The notes under the pieces: generated by a model
The model's database searches: none
What the model saw: only the letters and a program-made list of their open reading frames with translations
Told to the model about the DNA's origin: nothing
Made by a program: the position numbers and the translations under genes
Part shown: positions 8,301-15,220 of the stretch, piece by piece
Numbering within the stretch: the stretch's first letter is position 1
Layout of the letters: each line of letters opens with the position of its first letter
DNA from: a virus
DNA length: 64,000 bases
Direction: 5' to 3' (one strand)
IMG/VR virus record: IMGVR_UViG_3300040801_001224
Location: 248,001-312,000 of that record

Positions 8301-8759
8301 CTATTGCTTGATAATAGTCTTTACCACGCCTTGGTTAATCTCTGTATTACCTTTGGACTGTACGAAATGTTGCGCTCTAACACGATAGAACTCGCAGTTT
8401 AAAACACCAGCACTAAAACCTTCAATGCTACGTGGACACTGGGTTGCCGGAGAAGTTATTGTAATGTCTATATCAACTGACTCAGCACCATCACGCAATG
8501 ATGCCAATGGATTGGGTTCATCGTCAGGTAATAGATCAAAAGGTTCAGCAACATTCTTTCCGGTGAACGCTTCGTCAATAGTTAGTACTGCGGCCACACC
8601 AGCTTCGGCAGAGTTAAAGCTGATAAAATCATCCTGCATATTACCCGCCATCTTTAATTCTAATGTCGCATTAGTTGCCGCAAATACGCTAATGATTGTT
8701 AAAATAAGTAAGAATAATAGAGCAACTACTAGAGTCGCCCCTTGTTGATTTTGTTTCAT
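8301..8759 (-). CDS. pilX: PilX-like type IV minor pilin
   Basis: Minor pilins of the PilX type sit at the type IV pilus tip with PilY1. The 152-aa product has a class-III signal: short basic leader (MKQNQQG), cleavage before the hydrophobic helix ATLVVALLFLLILTIISVFA, then ATLELKMAGN-x-x-D and the FNSAEAG motif typical of PilX N-termini. Two cysteines in the C-terminal half (TQCPRS and LNCEFY) could form the usual disulfide. The Met start is chosen because GATAAATA lies exactly five bases upstream on this strand; a longer GTG frame would include the promoter. No other pilus machinery is present, so it would need the host pilus system. A PilY1-like gene lies 22 kb away. Confidence 0.87.
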   Translation of the reverse strand: MKQNQQGATLVVALLFLLILTIISVFAATNATLELKMAGNMQDDFISFNSAEAGVAAVLTIDEAFTGKNVAEPFDLLPDDEPNPLASLRDGAESVDIDITITSPATQCPRSIEGFSAGVLNCEFYRVRAQHFVQSKGNTEINQGVVKTIIKQ

Positions 8760-8764
8760 AGTAG

Positions 8765-8772
8765 TATTTATC
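8765..8772 (-). promoter_or_regulatory. Late promoter motif GATAAATA for pilX (leaderless type)
   Basis: On the minus strand; five bases separate it from the pilX ATG. It is divergent from, and 9 bp from, the early promoter at 8781. Confidence 0.75.
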
Positions 8773-8780
8773 ACGCATAC

Positions 8781-8809
8781 TTGACAAGGCCATACTTTTT
8801 TGCTATAAT
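8781..8809 (+). promoter_or_regulatory. Sigma70-like phage promoter
   Basis: TTGACA-17-TATAAT; drives the hydrolase gene with a leader of about 27 nt. Confidence 0.88.
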
Positions 8810-8842
8810 ATATGCTAACAAAAATAAGTGAGTGATTAGTTT

Positions 8843-9469
8843 ATGGATAGAACAGTTATAGGACTCCACGGTTGGGGTAGTACTGGTGAGGGGTCAGCTA
8901 CCCTACAACGTGCGAGAAAATATTTCGATAAAATCGGAGTTGAATTTATCACTCCCACCTACGATTGTACCGATCCAGATGGTACAGCAAAATTACTCTT
9001 GGAAACATTGAAAGACTGTAAGACTATTGATCCATTTATAATGGGTATTAGCTATGGTGGTTTCTGGGCTCGTTGGTTGGCTAACCAAGCCGAAGCGGCT
9101 TCCCTGTTCATGTTGAATCCTGCCCTTGATGCTTATGCTCAAACTAAAAAATATTTAGGCGAGAATAAACATTACGTCACTGGGCTCTCATACTGGTTCA
9201 TCCAGGCACGTAGATTCCAATTAAGAAAATATCAGATAACCGTAGACAAACCATGTATTCCAATGACAGCTATTATTGCGATGGATGATGACATTGTGCC
9301 ACCATTTGTCACAGAAAATATGATAGGTCCGGATCGATGTAACATAGAATACGTTACCGGCGGTCACCGATTAGAAAAACCAGAACTGTGGCTTCCAAAG
9401 TTAGCAGAAGCATTTAACGGATCTAATCCAACAATGAAAAAGTCAGGTGTTTGTCGGAATACAGCTTGA
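8843..9469 (+). CDS. Alpha/beta-hydrolase (YqiA/esterase-like)
   Basis: A 208-aa serine hydrolase of the alpha/beta fold. GLHGWGST is the oxyanion-hole turn, GISYGGFWA is the nucleophile elbow (Ser about 73), MDDDIVPP holds the likely acid and GGHRLEKPE the catalytic His. The lack of a lid domain and small size fit the YqiA/RBBP9-like esterases. Substrate unknown. Its stop codon overlaps the -35 box of the next promoter. Confidence 0.8.
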   Translation: MDRTVIGLHGWGSTGEGSATLQRARKYFDKIGVEFITPTYDCTDPDGTAKLLLETLKDCKTIDPFIMGISYGGFWARWLANQAEAASLFMLNPALDAYAQTKKYLGENKHYVTGLSYWFIQARRFQLRKYQITVDKPCIPMTAIIAMDDDIVPPFVTENMIGPDRCNIEYVTGGHRLEKPELWLPKLAEAFNGSNPTMKKSGVCRNTA

Positions 9470-9494
9470 CAAGACCACATTTTCTTGCTATAAT
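9466..9494 (+). promoter_or_regulatory. Sigma70-like phage promoter
   Basis: TTGACA-17-TATAAT with ACCACATTTT in the spacer; overlaps the end of the hydrolase gene. Confidence 0.9.
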
Positions 9495-9526
9495 ATGGTT
9501 TTACAACACACTATTGGGAGATAGTT

Positions 9527-9736
9527 ATGGAAGAGTTTAAAACTCTAGTTTTACGTATATTCAGAACTGGCAGTTTAAGTCGTGTATTTAGTGTCACACG
9601 TTTCTTATTCTTGTTAGTTGGTTTTTCAATTGCGGCCGTTTGGTTTGCCTTTGAGAACGTATTCATTTCAATTTTATTCGTATTGGTTGCGTTCGTATTC
9701 TACCGTTATGGACAAATCAAAGGTTACATTAAGTAA
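9527..9736 (+). CDS. Small membrane protein, 69 aa, two helices
   Basis: GGGAGAT precedes the start. Two hydrophobic segments (FLFLLVGFSIAAVWFAF and VFISILFVLVAFVFY) with a basic N-terminus and C-terminus (YRYGQIKGYIK), so both ends are probably cytoplasmic. The stop overlaps the next ATG. Function unknown; a membrane-modifying role is possible. Confidence 0.7.
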   Translation: MEEFKTLVLRIFRTGSLSRVFSVTRFLFLLVGFSIAAVWFAFENVFISILFVLVAFVFYRYGQIKGYIK

Positions 9737-9915
9737 TGACCAATTGGAATGGCGTAAGAGTGTATTCAAGAAAAAACCCTGATCAATATTTAGTAAACGC
9801 ACACGATCGCTGGTACTACTATGATTGGGGTTATAAATTGAACGGACCTTACGAATCACAAGAAGAAGCTATTGAAGCACTTCGCAAAGAGTGGGAGTGT
9901 CACAAGGGTGAGTAA
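9736..9915 (+). CDS. Small hypothetical protein, 59 aa
   Basis: ATG overlaps the upstream TAA. The sequence (MTNWNGVRVYSRKNPDQYLV, then a Trp/Tyr-rich RWYYYDWGYK) and a helical EEAIEALRKEW end look like a folded domain. It overlaps the next start (GTGAGTAA). Coupled translation supports it. Confidence 0.6.
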   Translation: MTNWNGVRVYSRKNPDQYLVNAHDRWYYYDWGYKLNGPYESQEEAIEALRKEWECHKGE

Positions 9916-10165
9916 GGTTGTACATCACGACATCTTTGGTTATGAAATACCATTGAATGAAACTGTGTTAGTATCAGCACCTAGAATTGCCTTCAGAGAA
10001 ATCACAATATCCTACTTCACAGAAAAGTCTTGTGTTCAAGTTAAAAAGTACAAGACCCGCAAAGACAAAAAGATTTACCACAATCCAGACAGCATCATTG
10101 TTATGAACGATGAGCAACGAGAACGATATCAACAGAAAAAGTTCTGGTCACGTCTGAGTAAATAG
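9908..10165 (+). CDS. Hypothetical basic protein, 85 aa (GTG start)
   Basis: GTG at 9908 overlaps the stop of the previous gene and has GGGAG nearby; the longer frame from 9872 would overlap 44 nt. Lysine-rich C-terminal half (VKKYKTRKDKKIYH). No family recognised. Confidence 0.55.
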   Translation: MSKVVHHDIFGYEIPLNETVLVSAPRIAFREITISYFTEKSCVQVKKYKTRKDKKIYHNPDSIIVMNDEQRERYQQKKFWSRLSK

Positions 10166-10204
10166 CTCAAATTAACAGCCCAGTTATCAAAAATGTCTAA
10201 AACA

Positions 10205-10212
10205 GATAAATA
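10205..10212 (+). promoter_or_regulatory. Late promoter motif GATAAATA for tail protein
   Basis: 34 nt before the tail-protein start, which also has GGGAG; so a normal leader. Confidence 0.6.
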
Positions 10213-10245
10213 CATACAATAATGTAATAGTTGGGAGACTTTTAA

Positions 10246-11709
10246 ATGATTCGAGCAAATAATTGGTACGTGCCTCAAGGCCAGGTAATAATACGCAATG
10301 TTAGCGATTTTATTACGACATCAGGCGGCACTCTTGGCACTGACGTGAGAACGACACTGTGGACAGATCCAATCACACACGGGATGAACATATCATTTGG
10401 GGGATTGGTTAATGCTCAGGCTTTCTTTACTAACGGTGGGCAGATTCGCTTTAGCGCGGATCGTGTTGGCGGTAGCACCAATGACCAGAATACGTCAATC
10501 ACTAACATGCTTGCTAACATCGGCACAGTTATTCTTGATGCCAACGAAACGACTAAGACCGGTGTCCTGGGTTCCGGAACTACGATTGGCTATAACGACC
10601 TAACTAATACATACCAAACAATTTTTACCGCTAATAGCACAACGTCAAACTACACTCTTGATGAGTACAAAATTGAAGCAAAAATTTTCCCAGCATCAGG
10701 TGTTCTTGACGTACTGATTACGATTACTGATGACAGTGACAATGTTGTAGATGAGTCAGTAGATGGCACACTTACTTCCTACATTGACTATCGACGTAGC
10801 GTAAATGATGCTAATCCATCGTATGCTGTGACTGATCCGTTAGAAGGCCAGGAAGGCGGCGAAGGTGGTGAAGGCGGCCCAACTAGTTTCGACGAGGCAA
10901 TGGTTGCCGCAAGTCCTATTAACTGGTGGAGATTAGACGAAACTACAGGCACAGTGGCAGTTGATAGTCAGGGCAACTCCAACTTATCAACAGTTAATAC
11001 TGATTTCACAGATAGTTTCGACGGTTTCGTTGTTTCAACTTCGAGTACTAGAGCAGATGGTGTGGGTAAATCATTTACTCTTGCTAATGCTGATAATGTT
11101 GACAACGCAAGATTCGATATTGTAGGCACTCAAGTTCCGGTGACTGCGACCACAACATTACAAGATGGTGACTTCACGTTTACGTTAGCGGCAGAGAAAC
11201 ATAACTCTGCTGATTCGGGAGTATCTAACGCATCGCTAATCTCTCTTGTTAATACAACGATAAATGACTACCAATTTAGAATTTACTATCATGGCGGTAC
11301 GGATCAGTTACGAATTGAATCAAGAGCTGATAGTGTTTTAAGAACTGGTGTTCTAGTGTCAAACTGTAGCACGTGGCAGTCTCCAGTTAATTATGATGGC
11401 GATGTAGCAAAATTCATAACTATTGAATGTGATACTACAAATAACCAAATTCAAACATGGTTTGATTCAACACTTGCAGGCACACTAGATATCACTGGTT
11501 GGAGTTCTAATTGGAGATCGGACGATACAAATGAAATTGTGGTAACCGGCTTAAATATAGGTAATGATGACATACTGGGGTCAACCTGGTGGGGAGCAGT
11601 TGACGAAATTGCTTACTTCAACAAGACAATGACAGGCGGTATTGGAACTGGCACTGGCGGTGAATGGGAGTATATATATTCGTACTGGGCATCTAATACA
11701 GCGCCATAG
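10246..11709 (+). CDS. Putative tail fibre/adhesin with concanavalin-like (LamG) domain
   Basis: A 487-aa protein of two parts. Residues 1-195 share a clear pattern with the 200-aa protein at 47579-48181 (for example GGQ-x-R-x-S, SI-x-x-ML-x-x-IG, DLT-x-x-YQTIF, VDGTL and D-x-RR), so this is a paralogous virion module, probably for attachment. A Gly/Glu linker (EGQEGGEGGEGG) follows. Residues about 215-487 begin with INWWRLDETTG-x-x-A-x-DS-x-GN, the hallmark start of LamG/concanavalin lectin domains, and end in a beta-rich domain with WWGAVDEIAYFN, also typical. Expected role: host glycan binding. Late expression is indicated upstream and a terminator follows. Confidence 0.7.
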   Translation: MIRANNWYVPQGQVIIRNVSDFITTSGGTLGTDVRTTLWTDPITHGMNISFGGLVNAQAFFTNGGQIRFSADRVGGSTNDQNTSITNMLANIGTVILDANETTKTGVLGSGTTIGYNDLTNTYQTIFTANSTTSNYTLDEYKIEAKIFPASGVLDVLITITDDSDNVVDESVDGTLTSYIDYRRSVNDANPSYAVTDPLEGQEGGEGGEGGPTSFDEAMVAASPINWWRLDETTGTVAVDSQGNSNLSTVNTDFTDSFDGFVVSTSSTRADGVGKSFTLANADNVDNARFDIVGTQVPVTATTTLQDGDFTFTLAAEKHNSADSGVSNASLISLVNTTINDYQFRIYYHGGTDQLRIESRADSVLRTGVLVSNCSTWQSPVNYDGDVAKFITIECDTTNNQIQTWFDSTLAGTLDITGWSSNWRSDDTNEIVVTGLNIGNDDILGSTWWGAVDEIAYFNKTMTGGIGTGTGGEWEYIYSYWASNTAP

Positions 11710-11735
11710 CTGTTACTACACAGTGTAAGATAAAG

Positions 11736-11759
11736 AGCCGGCTATAAGTCGGCTTTTTT
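11736..11759 (+). terminator. Rho-independent terminator
   Basis: AGCCG/CGGCT stem with a nine-base loop followed by TTTTTT, just after the tail-protein gene. Confidence 0.75.
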
Positions 11760-11771
11760 ATTGATGAAAGG

Positions 11772-11800
11772 TTGACAGGACCACTTTTTTAGCATATAAT
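11772..11800 (+). promoter_or_regulatory. Sigma70-like phage promoter (first of a tandem pair)
   Basis: TTGACA-17-TATAAT with GGACCACTTTTTT; 65 bp before a second promoter. Confidence 0.88.
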
Positions 11801-11864
11801 ACACGAAATTAACGTTTTTACCGTTATTAGATAGAAAAAAATTCGATAAAGGTAAATAAAAGTG

Positions 11865-11893
11865 TTGACAAGCACTATTTGTGGTGCTATAAT
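11865..11893 (+). promoter_or_regulatory. Sigma70-like phage promoter (second of the pair)
   Basis: TTGACA-17-TATAAT; spacer block AGCACTATTT is weaker than in the others. Confidence 0.85.
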
Positions 11894-11930
11894 ACAACAC
11901 ATAAACTTAATGAAGGAATTGGTAAATTCA

Positions 11931-12089
11931 ATGAAAACTACAGCGATACAACATAACTTATTTAGACATTCGAATCAGGGATGGGCTATCGCTACGGTAC
12001 AACTTCGCGGCTCAGAGTGTGAGATGATTAGTCCGAAGTATGATGATACCAGAGCTTCTTTAATATGTGTGAGGGACATTAGAAAATAA
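11931..12089 (+). CDS. Small hypothetical protein, 52 aa
   Basis: ATG at 11931 is favoured; an in-frame ATG at 11910 is also possible. Frames starting further upstream run through the promoter. Soluble protein ending DDTRASLICVRDIRK. Followed by a strong terminator, so it is a monocistronic unit behind two promoters. Unknown. Confidence 0.5.
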   Translation: MKTTAIQHNLFRHSNQGWAIATVQLRGSECEMISPKYDDTRASLICVRDIRK

Positions 12090-12123
12090 ACCTCAAAGTC
12101 AACAAGAGAACATATATTAAAGA

Positions 12124-12147
12124 AGCAACCAGAAGGTTGCTTTTTTT
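12124..12147 (+). terminator. Rho-independent terminator
   Basis: Perfect AGCAACC/GGTTGCT stem, AGAA loop and seven T's. Confidence 0.92.
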
Positions 12148-12372
12148 ATGTCTACAGAAAAGTAGTAAAAATCCAGAGACCTAGGTCTGTAAGCTAGGGA
12201 GCATTAGAAGAGACATCTTCTATTCGGGGAGGGCAACAAGACTCTTGTGTCGGACACCAATCCTGCTATATTTTACATATTATTCTAAAATAGTGATAAA
12301 TAGGAATAAGCGTAAGATAAGGTGCTACCAACACCTTACCCTACTAAACATAACAATAATTGGAGTATTATT
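12148..12372 (+). other. Intergenic stretch with hairpins and a late-promoter motif
   Basis: No convincing ORF. It contains AGAGACATCTTCT and CCTAGGTCTG...AGCTAGGG inverted segments and a GATAAATA motif at 12295-12302, 78 nt before the GIY-YIG endonuclease. A small transcript is possible but not proven. Confidence 0.35.
12295..12302 (+). promoter_or_regulatory. Late promoter motif GATAAATA
   Basis: Upstream of the GIY-YIG endonuclease gene; leader about 65 nt. Confidence 0.5.
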
Positions 12373-13242
12373 ATGCCTACTACTATTTATCAAGACTGGA
12401 ATCCACGTCACTATTATATTATAAGAAATAAAACCTCTGGAAAACTATACATTGGCCAAACTATAAGAATAATTTTAGAAGAATATTTAGGATCTGGAGA
12501 ATATTGGAAATCACACTGTGAACGCAATGGTGGCTATAATAAAGAAAATATTGAGGTATTATACAACAAATACTACGAAGATAAAAATAAAGCACAGCAG
12601 TTTTTAGACGAAGTATATGAGAAAGAAGGAAGATATTGGGATAAAGGAAACACTAAATGGGCAAATTTGATGCCTGAAACTACATCTGCATATGACCCAT
12701 TGGTTATGTCTGAGATACAAAAAAGAAGAATTGAAAATGGAACACATCATTTATTGAAAGAAAATCGCAAGGTTCTACATACTTCGACTGAATTAACTCC
12801 CGAGCAAGCAAGAAGTATGGCGTCAAAAAGAATTGAAGGCGGAACACATAACATTGGATGCGGGAAAGTATATTGTGTGACCAGAACTGGAGAAATTGTC
12901 AATATTGATGTAGATGTATACGAAGCACAGCAAGGAGAAATGTGCGATTGGGATTATGTTAGGCCTAACTCTAATGAGGGTAGAAACCGTACTGGAAAGG
13001 TAAAACCAGAAATATCTGATGAAACAAAGAACAAATTAAGGCACGTTCAAATGAAACAAATTGAGTCAGGTAACCACAACTTAAAAGGTAGTGTCACTTG
13101 CCGCAATAAAAAGGGAAAAGTAGTCCAGGTTCCAAAAGAAATATATTATGCCCAAGTTGGGACATATTGTGATAGAGAATATGTCACAATAGGATCTATT
13201 GAGGGTAGAAGAAGAGCAGGAAAACCTCCGCGCTATCAATAA
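12373..13242 (+). CDS. GIY-YIG homing endonuclease with repeated DNA-binding modules
   Basis: N-terminal GIY-YIG nuclease: HYYIIRN...GKLYIGQT forms the two-strand core, then a YLGSGEYW-x-x-H segment as in T4 Seg-type enzymes, with Glu (EKEGRYWD) downstream as the metal ligand. The C-terminal half has three related segments (each with ...RIE-x-G-x-H-x-x-G... and a basic Cys/Arg strand), which look like repeated NUMOD-type DNA-binding modules. The ATG at 12373 has TGGAG 8 nt upstream; the longer frame from 12322 lacks one. A free-standing mobile gene at the border of the tRNA region. Confidence 0.8.
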   Translation: MPTTIYQDWNPRHYYIIRNKTSGKLYIGQTIRIILEEYLGSGEYWKSHCERNGGYNKENIEVLYNKYYEDKNKAQQFLDEVYEKEGRYWDKGNTKWANLMPETTSAYDPLVMSEIQKRRIENGTHHLLKENRKVLHTSTELTPEQARSMASKRIEGGTHNIGCGKVYCVTRTGEIVNIDVDVYEAQQGEMCDWDYVRPNSNEGRNRTGKVKPEISDETKNKLRHVQMKQIESGNHNLKGSVTCRNKKGKVVQVPKEIYYAQVGTYCDREYVTIGSIEGRRRAGKPPRYQ

Positions 13243-13340
13243 AAACTCGTGTAGTGATCCTGAAGAGTTGAATGCTGCCTGGTTAGTCAGCCAGGAATAA
13301 GGAGTAGTTGTAAAACTAAATTTAACTTTTTTATTTTATA

Positions 13341-13539
13341 AAGAGTTTATTTAAATATACTAAGTAGCAAACATCGTTTATATTAAAACCTTGGGTAAGA
13401 TGTTGGACATTAGTTTAATTGGCAGAACGCTTGCTGGCTGGATAAGACCTTAGGAGTCATGACCTATCGTTGCTCCGATAGCTGGCTTGAAGTGGGGTTC
13501 GAGTCCCCGTGCCCACTTAGTATATTTAAATAAACTTTT
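13341..13539 (+). ncRNA. Structured RNA element closed by a 24-bp stem, containing a tRNA-like core
   Basis: Positions 13341-13364 and 13516-13539 form a 24-bp inverted repeat with a single G-U pair. Inside are AACATC/GATGTT and CTATCG/CGATAG hairpins and an expanded tRNA-like core (about 13404-13515): acceptor-like TGGACAT/GTGCCCA with one mismatch, a D-arm-like GTTTAATTGGCAGAAC, and a perfect T-arm (GGGG-TTCGAGT-CCCC). No standard anticodon arm can be placed. It may be a decayed or specialised tRNA processed from a long hairpin. Confidence 0.5.
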
Positions 13540-13542
13540 AAT

Positions 13543-13621
13543 GGCGGCTATAGCTTAACAGGTTTAAAGCCCCTCTCTGTGAAAGAGGAAGATGTCGGGT
13601 CGGATCCGACTAGTCGCCCCA
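13543..13621 (+). tRNA. tRNA-His (GTG)
   Basis: Acceptor GGCGGCT/AGTCGCC, anticodon stem CCTCT/AGAGG with loop CTGTGAA (anticodon GTG), T-arm GTCGG-GTCGGAT-CCGAC, discriminator C. T-loop lacks the usual TTC. Confidence 0.85.
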
Positions 13622-13627
13622 AACAAC

Positions 13628-13703
13628 GGTAATGTAGCTCAGTGGTAGTAGCACATGATTCATACTCATGCGGTCGTTGGTTCAAATCCAACCATTACCA
13701 CCA
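13628..13703 (+). tRNA. tRNA-Met (CAT)
   Basis: Acceptor GGTAATG/CATTACC with encoded ACCA; anticodon stem CATGA/TCATG, loop TTCATAC. The CAT tRNA with a normal Watson-Crick first pair, so likely elongator Met. Confidence 0.9.
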
Positions 13704-13710
13704 AATTTAT

Positions 13711-13785
13711 ACTCTGTTGGAGAAACCGGTTATCTCGTCAGACTTTCAATCTGGAATTACGGGTTCGAGCCCCGTACAGAGTGCA
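13711..13785 (+). tRNA. tRNA-Glu (TTC)
   Basis: Acceptor ACTCTGT/ACAGAGT, anticodon loop CTTTCAA (TTC), T-arm ACGGG-TTCGAGC-CCCGT. Confidence 0.87.
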
Positions 13786-13794
13786 AACTATTAC

Positions 13795-13823
13795 TTGACA
13801 TTACCACTTTTTAATAGTATAAT
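13795..13823 (+). promoter_or_regulatory. Sigma70-like phage promoter for ncRNA/tRNA cluster
   Basis: TTGACA-17-TATAAT with TTACCACTTTTT; the expected start is about 13 nt before the first stem of the next RNA. No protein gene follows for 1.7 kb. Confidence 0.9.
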
Positions 13824-13842
13824 GTCAATATTAAGAAGTAAG

Positions 13843-14003
13843 TGTGTTTACAGGGTGTGAAGGCATGGGAAACGACATGCCGACAAATTCTCGAATGTCA
13901 GAGATAGGCACTGGTGTTTGAGAATGGATAAAGCCTCACCGCCTAAGAGCCATGAGCTCTATTGAGGTTGCTGGTTAGATTCCAGCCGCACCCTGTAAAC
14001 ACA
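13843..14003 (+). ncRNA. Promoter-driven multi-helix RNA with tRNA-like 3' end
   Basis: Closed by a 17-bp stem (13843-13859 with 13987-14003, one G-U pair). Inside, in order: GGCATG/CATGCC hairpin, a 9-bp stem ATTCTCGAA/TTTGAGAAT, a CCTCA/TGAGG stem capped by AGAGC/GCTCT, and a T-arm-like GCTGG-TTAGATT-CCAGC directly before the closing strand. The inner acceptor-like GGGTGTG/CGCACCC makes it look like a five-arm tRNA mimic. No known family recognised. Confidence 0.6.
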
Positions 14004-14210
14004 TTAAGATAATGGTCTAAGCTGACCGTCGCGACAACCGATATGCTAAGTAACTGATTTAGCGGTTAGTGAAACACATAGAGGACAATGCTTCAAGGAG
14101 GATTTCCACTGCCTTGTAAAACAAAACGGTGGAGCCAAATTCAATGGGACCTCCCTGGTGATATATTACGCAAACGTCATAGTTTGTTAGCGCAACCATA
14201 GGCCCGCCAA
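14004..14210 (+). ncRNA. Structured spacer RNA ending in CCA
   Basis: Between the previous RNA and tRNA-Asp. Contains GGTC/GACC and AACC-x5-GCTAA/TTAGC-GGTT helices, CAAGG/CCTTG, a hairpin around CGCAAAC/GTTTG, and a terminal pairing GGG(A)CCT/AGGCCC followed by GCCA and AAATTT, the same 3' context as the real tRNAs. A tRNA-like or processed spacer RNA is inferred. Confidence 0.4.
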
Positions 14211-14216
14211 ATTTAA

Positions 14217-14293
14217 GGGGATGTAGCATAGTTGGTTAATGCGCCGGCCTGTCACGTCGGAGACCGCGAGTTCAAGTCTCGTCATTCCCGCCA
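14217..14293 (+). tRNA. tRNA-Asp (GTC), copy 1
   Basis: Acceptor GGGGATG/CATTCCC, GCCA end; anticodon stem CCGGC/GTCGG, loop CTGTCAC (GTC). A second Asp tRNA lies at 23496. Confidence 0.9.
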
Positions 14294-14300
14294 ATTTTAA

Positions 14301-14391
14301 GGAAGGTACCGCTAAGTGGCTGGCAACCTGGTTTGAACCCAGGGGCGTTGATTGAGAGTCGGCGGGGGTTCGATTCCTCTACCTTCCTCCA
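14301..14391 (+). tRNA. tRNA-Ser (TGA)
   Basis: Class II: acceptor GGAAGGT/ACCTTCC, anticodon stem CCTGG/CCAGG with loop TTTGAAC (TGA), long variable arm, TCCA end. Confidence 0.88.
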
Positions 14392-14552
14392 AACCGGTAA
14401 CCGTTAGTATCTAGACTATGTGAGGCACCACAGACGTGGCGAACGGTTAGCATAGTTGACCAATAGGTGGTGGAGAATGCCACTGGGACGGTTTAATGCT
14501 GTCGCAAGACCGCTATAGGGGAGCAACGATACTGAGAGTGCGAACCCCACCA
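14392..14552 (+). ncRNA. Structured spacer RNA ending in CCA
   Basis: TAACCGT/ACGGTTA closes a first domain with a CCAC/GTGG hairpin; then GTGG/CCAC, an ACGGT/GACCGC-type helix and GGGG/CCCC close to the ACCA end and ATTTT. Not a tRNA cloverleaf. The CCA-AATTTT end matches neighbouring tRNAs. Confidence 0.4.
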
Positions 14553-14559
14553 ATTTTAT

Positions 14560-14650
14560 AGTAGGTTGCCAGAGTTGGTCTATTGGCGCGGACTGCTAAT
14601 CCGTTGGGTTCTAACGAGCCACGTGGGTTCGAATCCCACACCTACTGCCA
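14560..14650 (+). tRNA. tRNA-Ser (GCT)
   Basis: Class II: acceptor AGTAGGT/ACCTACT, GCCA end; anticodon stem GCGGA/TCCGT, loop CTGCTAA (GCT), long variable arm, T-arm GTGGG-TTCGAAT-CCCAC. Confidence 0.88.
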
Positions 14651-14656
14651 AATAAT

Positions 14657-14743
14657 GTATGTGCGTCAGAGTTGGAGAGCTGAAGCGGACTGTAAACCCG
14701 TTGCCAAAGTGCTGAATAGGTTCGATTCCTATCACATACACCA
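14657..14743 (+). tRNA. tRNA-Tyr (GTA)
   Basis: Acceptor GTATGTG/CACATAC, ACCA end; loop CTGTAAA (GTA); long variable arm as in bacterial Tyr; one A-C mismatch at the base of the anticodon loop. Confidence 0.87.
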
Positions 14744-14820
14744 AATTTCGTTTACGTAGGCTTTCGATATAAGCCCGGGGGGAAGCATGAAACCCCCTCA
14801 AGAACATGCTTATCTTTAAT
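14744..14820 (+). ncRNA. Hairpin plus H-type pseudoknot in a tRNA spacer
   Basis: GGCTT/AAGCC hairpin, then GGGGG/CCCCC whose loop holds AAGCATG, which pairs with CATGCTT downstream. That is a textbook H-type pseudoknot layout. No gene follows that it could control other than tRNA-Gly. Confidence 0.5.
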
Positions 14821-14898
14821 GCGTCTATAGTGTTCAACGGCTCAGCACGTTAGGCTTCCACCCTGAAAGTTTCGGTTCGAATCCGAATAGACGCTCCA
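14821..14898 (+). tRNA. tRNA-Gly (TCC)
   Basis: Acceptor GCGTCTA/TAGACGC, TCCA end; anticodon stem TTAGG/CCTGA, loop CTTCCAC (TCC). Confidence 0.88.
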
Positions 14899-14903
14899 AT
14901 TTT

Positions 14904-14972
14904 TCTTGCCGATGTGGTGTACAACACATCATTAAATAATGCCATACACGTAAAGTCACTGTGGGGGCAAGA
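14904..14972 (+). ncRNA. Small three-helix RNA in a tRNA spacer
   Basis: CTTGCC/GGCAAG closes the element; inside are GATGTG/CACATC and CCATA/TGTGG hairpins. tRNA-sized but with no T-loop or encoded CCA. Confidence 0.4.
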
Positions 14973-14983
14973 ACATTTTATAT

Positions 14984-15058
14984 GGGTCACGGTCTGGGTA
15001 ACCGGGTTGGTCTCCAAAACCGACTGTCTGCCAATTTCGATTATTGGGTGGCCCGCCA
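14984..15058 (+). tRNA. tRNA-Trp (CCA)
   Basis: Acceptor GGGTCAC/GTGGCCC, GCCA end; anticodon stem TTGGT/ACCGA, loop CTCCAAA (CCA); T-arm CCAAT-TTCGATT-ATTGG. Confidence 0.87.
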
Positions 15059-15101
15059 ATTTTAATGAGAGGAAACAAAGGATGAAACCTGGTAAGATCT
15101 A

Positions 15102-15123
15102 GGCGGACAACATACAGTCCGCC
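15102..15123 (+). other. Perfect 7-bp hairpin between tRNAs
   Basis: GGCGGAC/GTCCGCC with an eight-base loop and no T tract; possible processing or RNA-stability element. Confidence 0.4.
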
Positions 15124-15143
15124 ATATAAATTAAATATATGAC

Positions 15144-15220
15144 GGACTCATAGCTCAATTTGGTAGAGCCCCGGTCTTTTAAATCGGTTGTTCCAGGTTC
15201 GAGGCCTGGTGGGTCCACCA
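15144..15220 (+). tRNA. tRNA-Lys (TTT)
   Basis: Acceptor GGACTCA/TGGGTCC, ACCA end; anticodon stem CCGGT/ATCGG, loop CTTTTAA (TTT). Confidence 0.9.

Noticed and set aside
12148-12372. Group I intron associated with the GIY-YIG gene
   Set aside because: No split host gene and no recognisable P/Q/R/S core; the endonuclease looks free-standing.
13642-13860. 72-codon ORF across tRNA-Met, tRNA-Glu and a promoter
   Set aside because: It lies on two clear tRNA genes and a promoter.
14580-15059. Minus-strand ORFs in the tRNA cluster with 'VGFEPT'-like strings
   Set aside because: These are the reverse complements of tRNA T-arms and anticodon arms, a known source of spurious ORFs.
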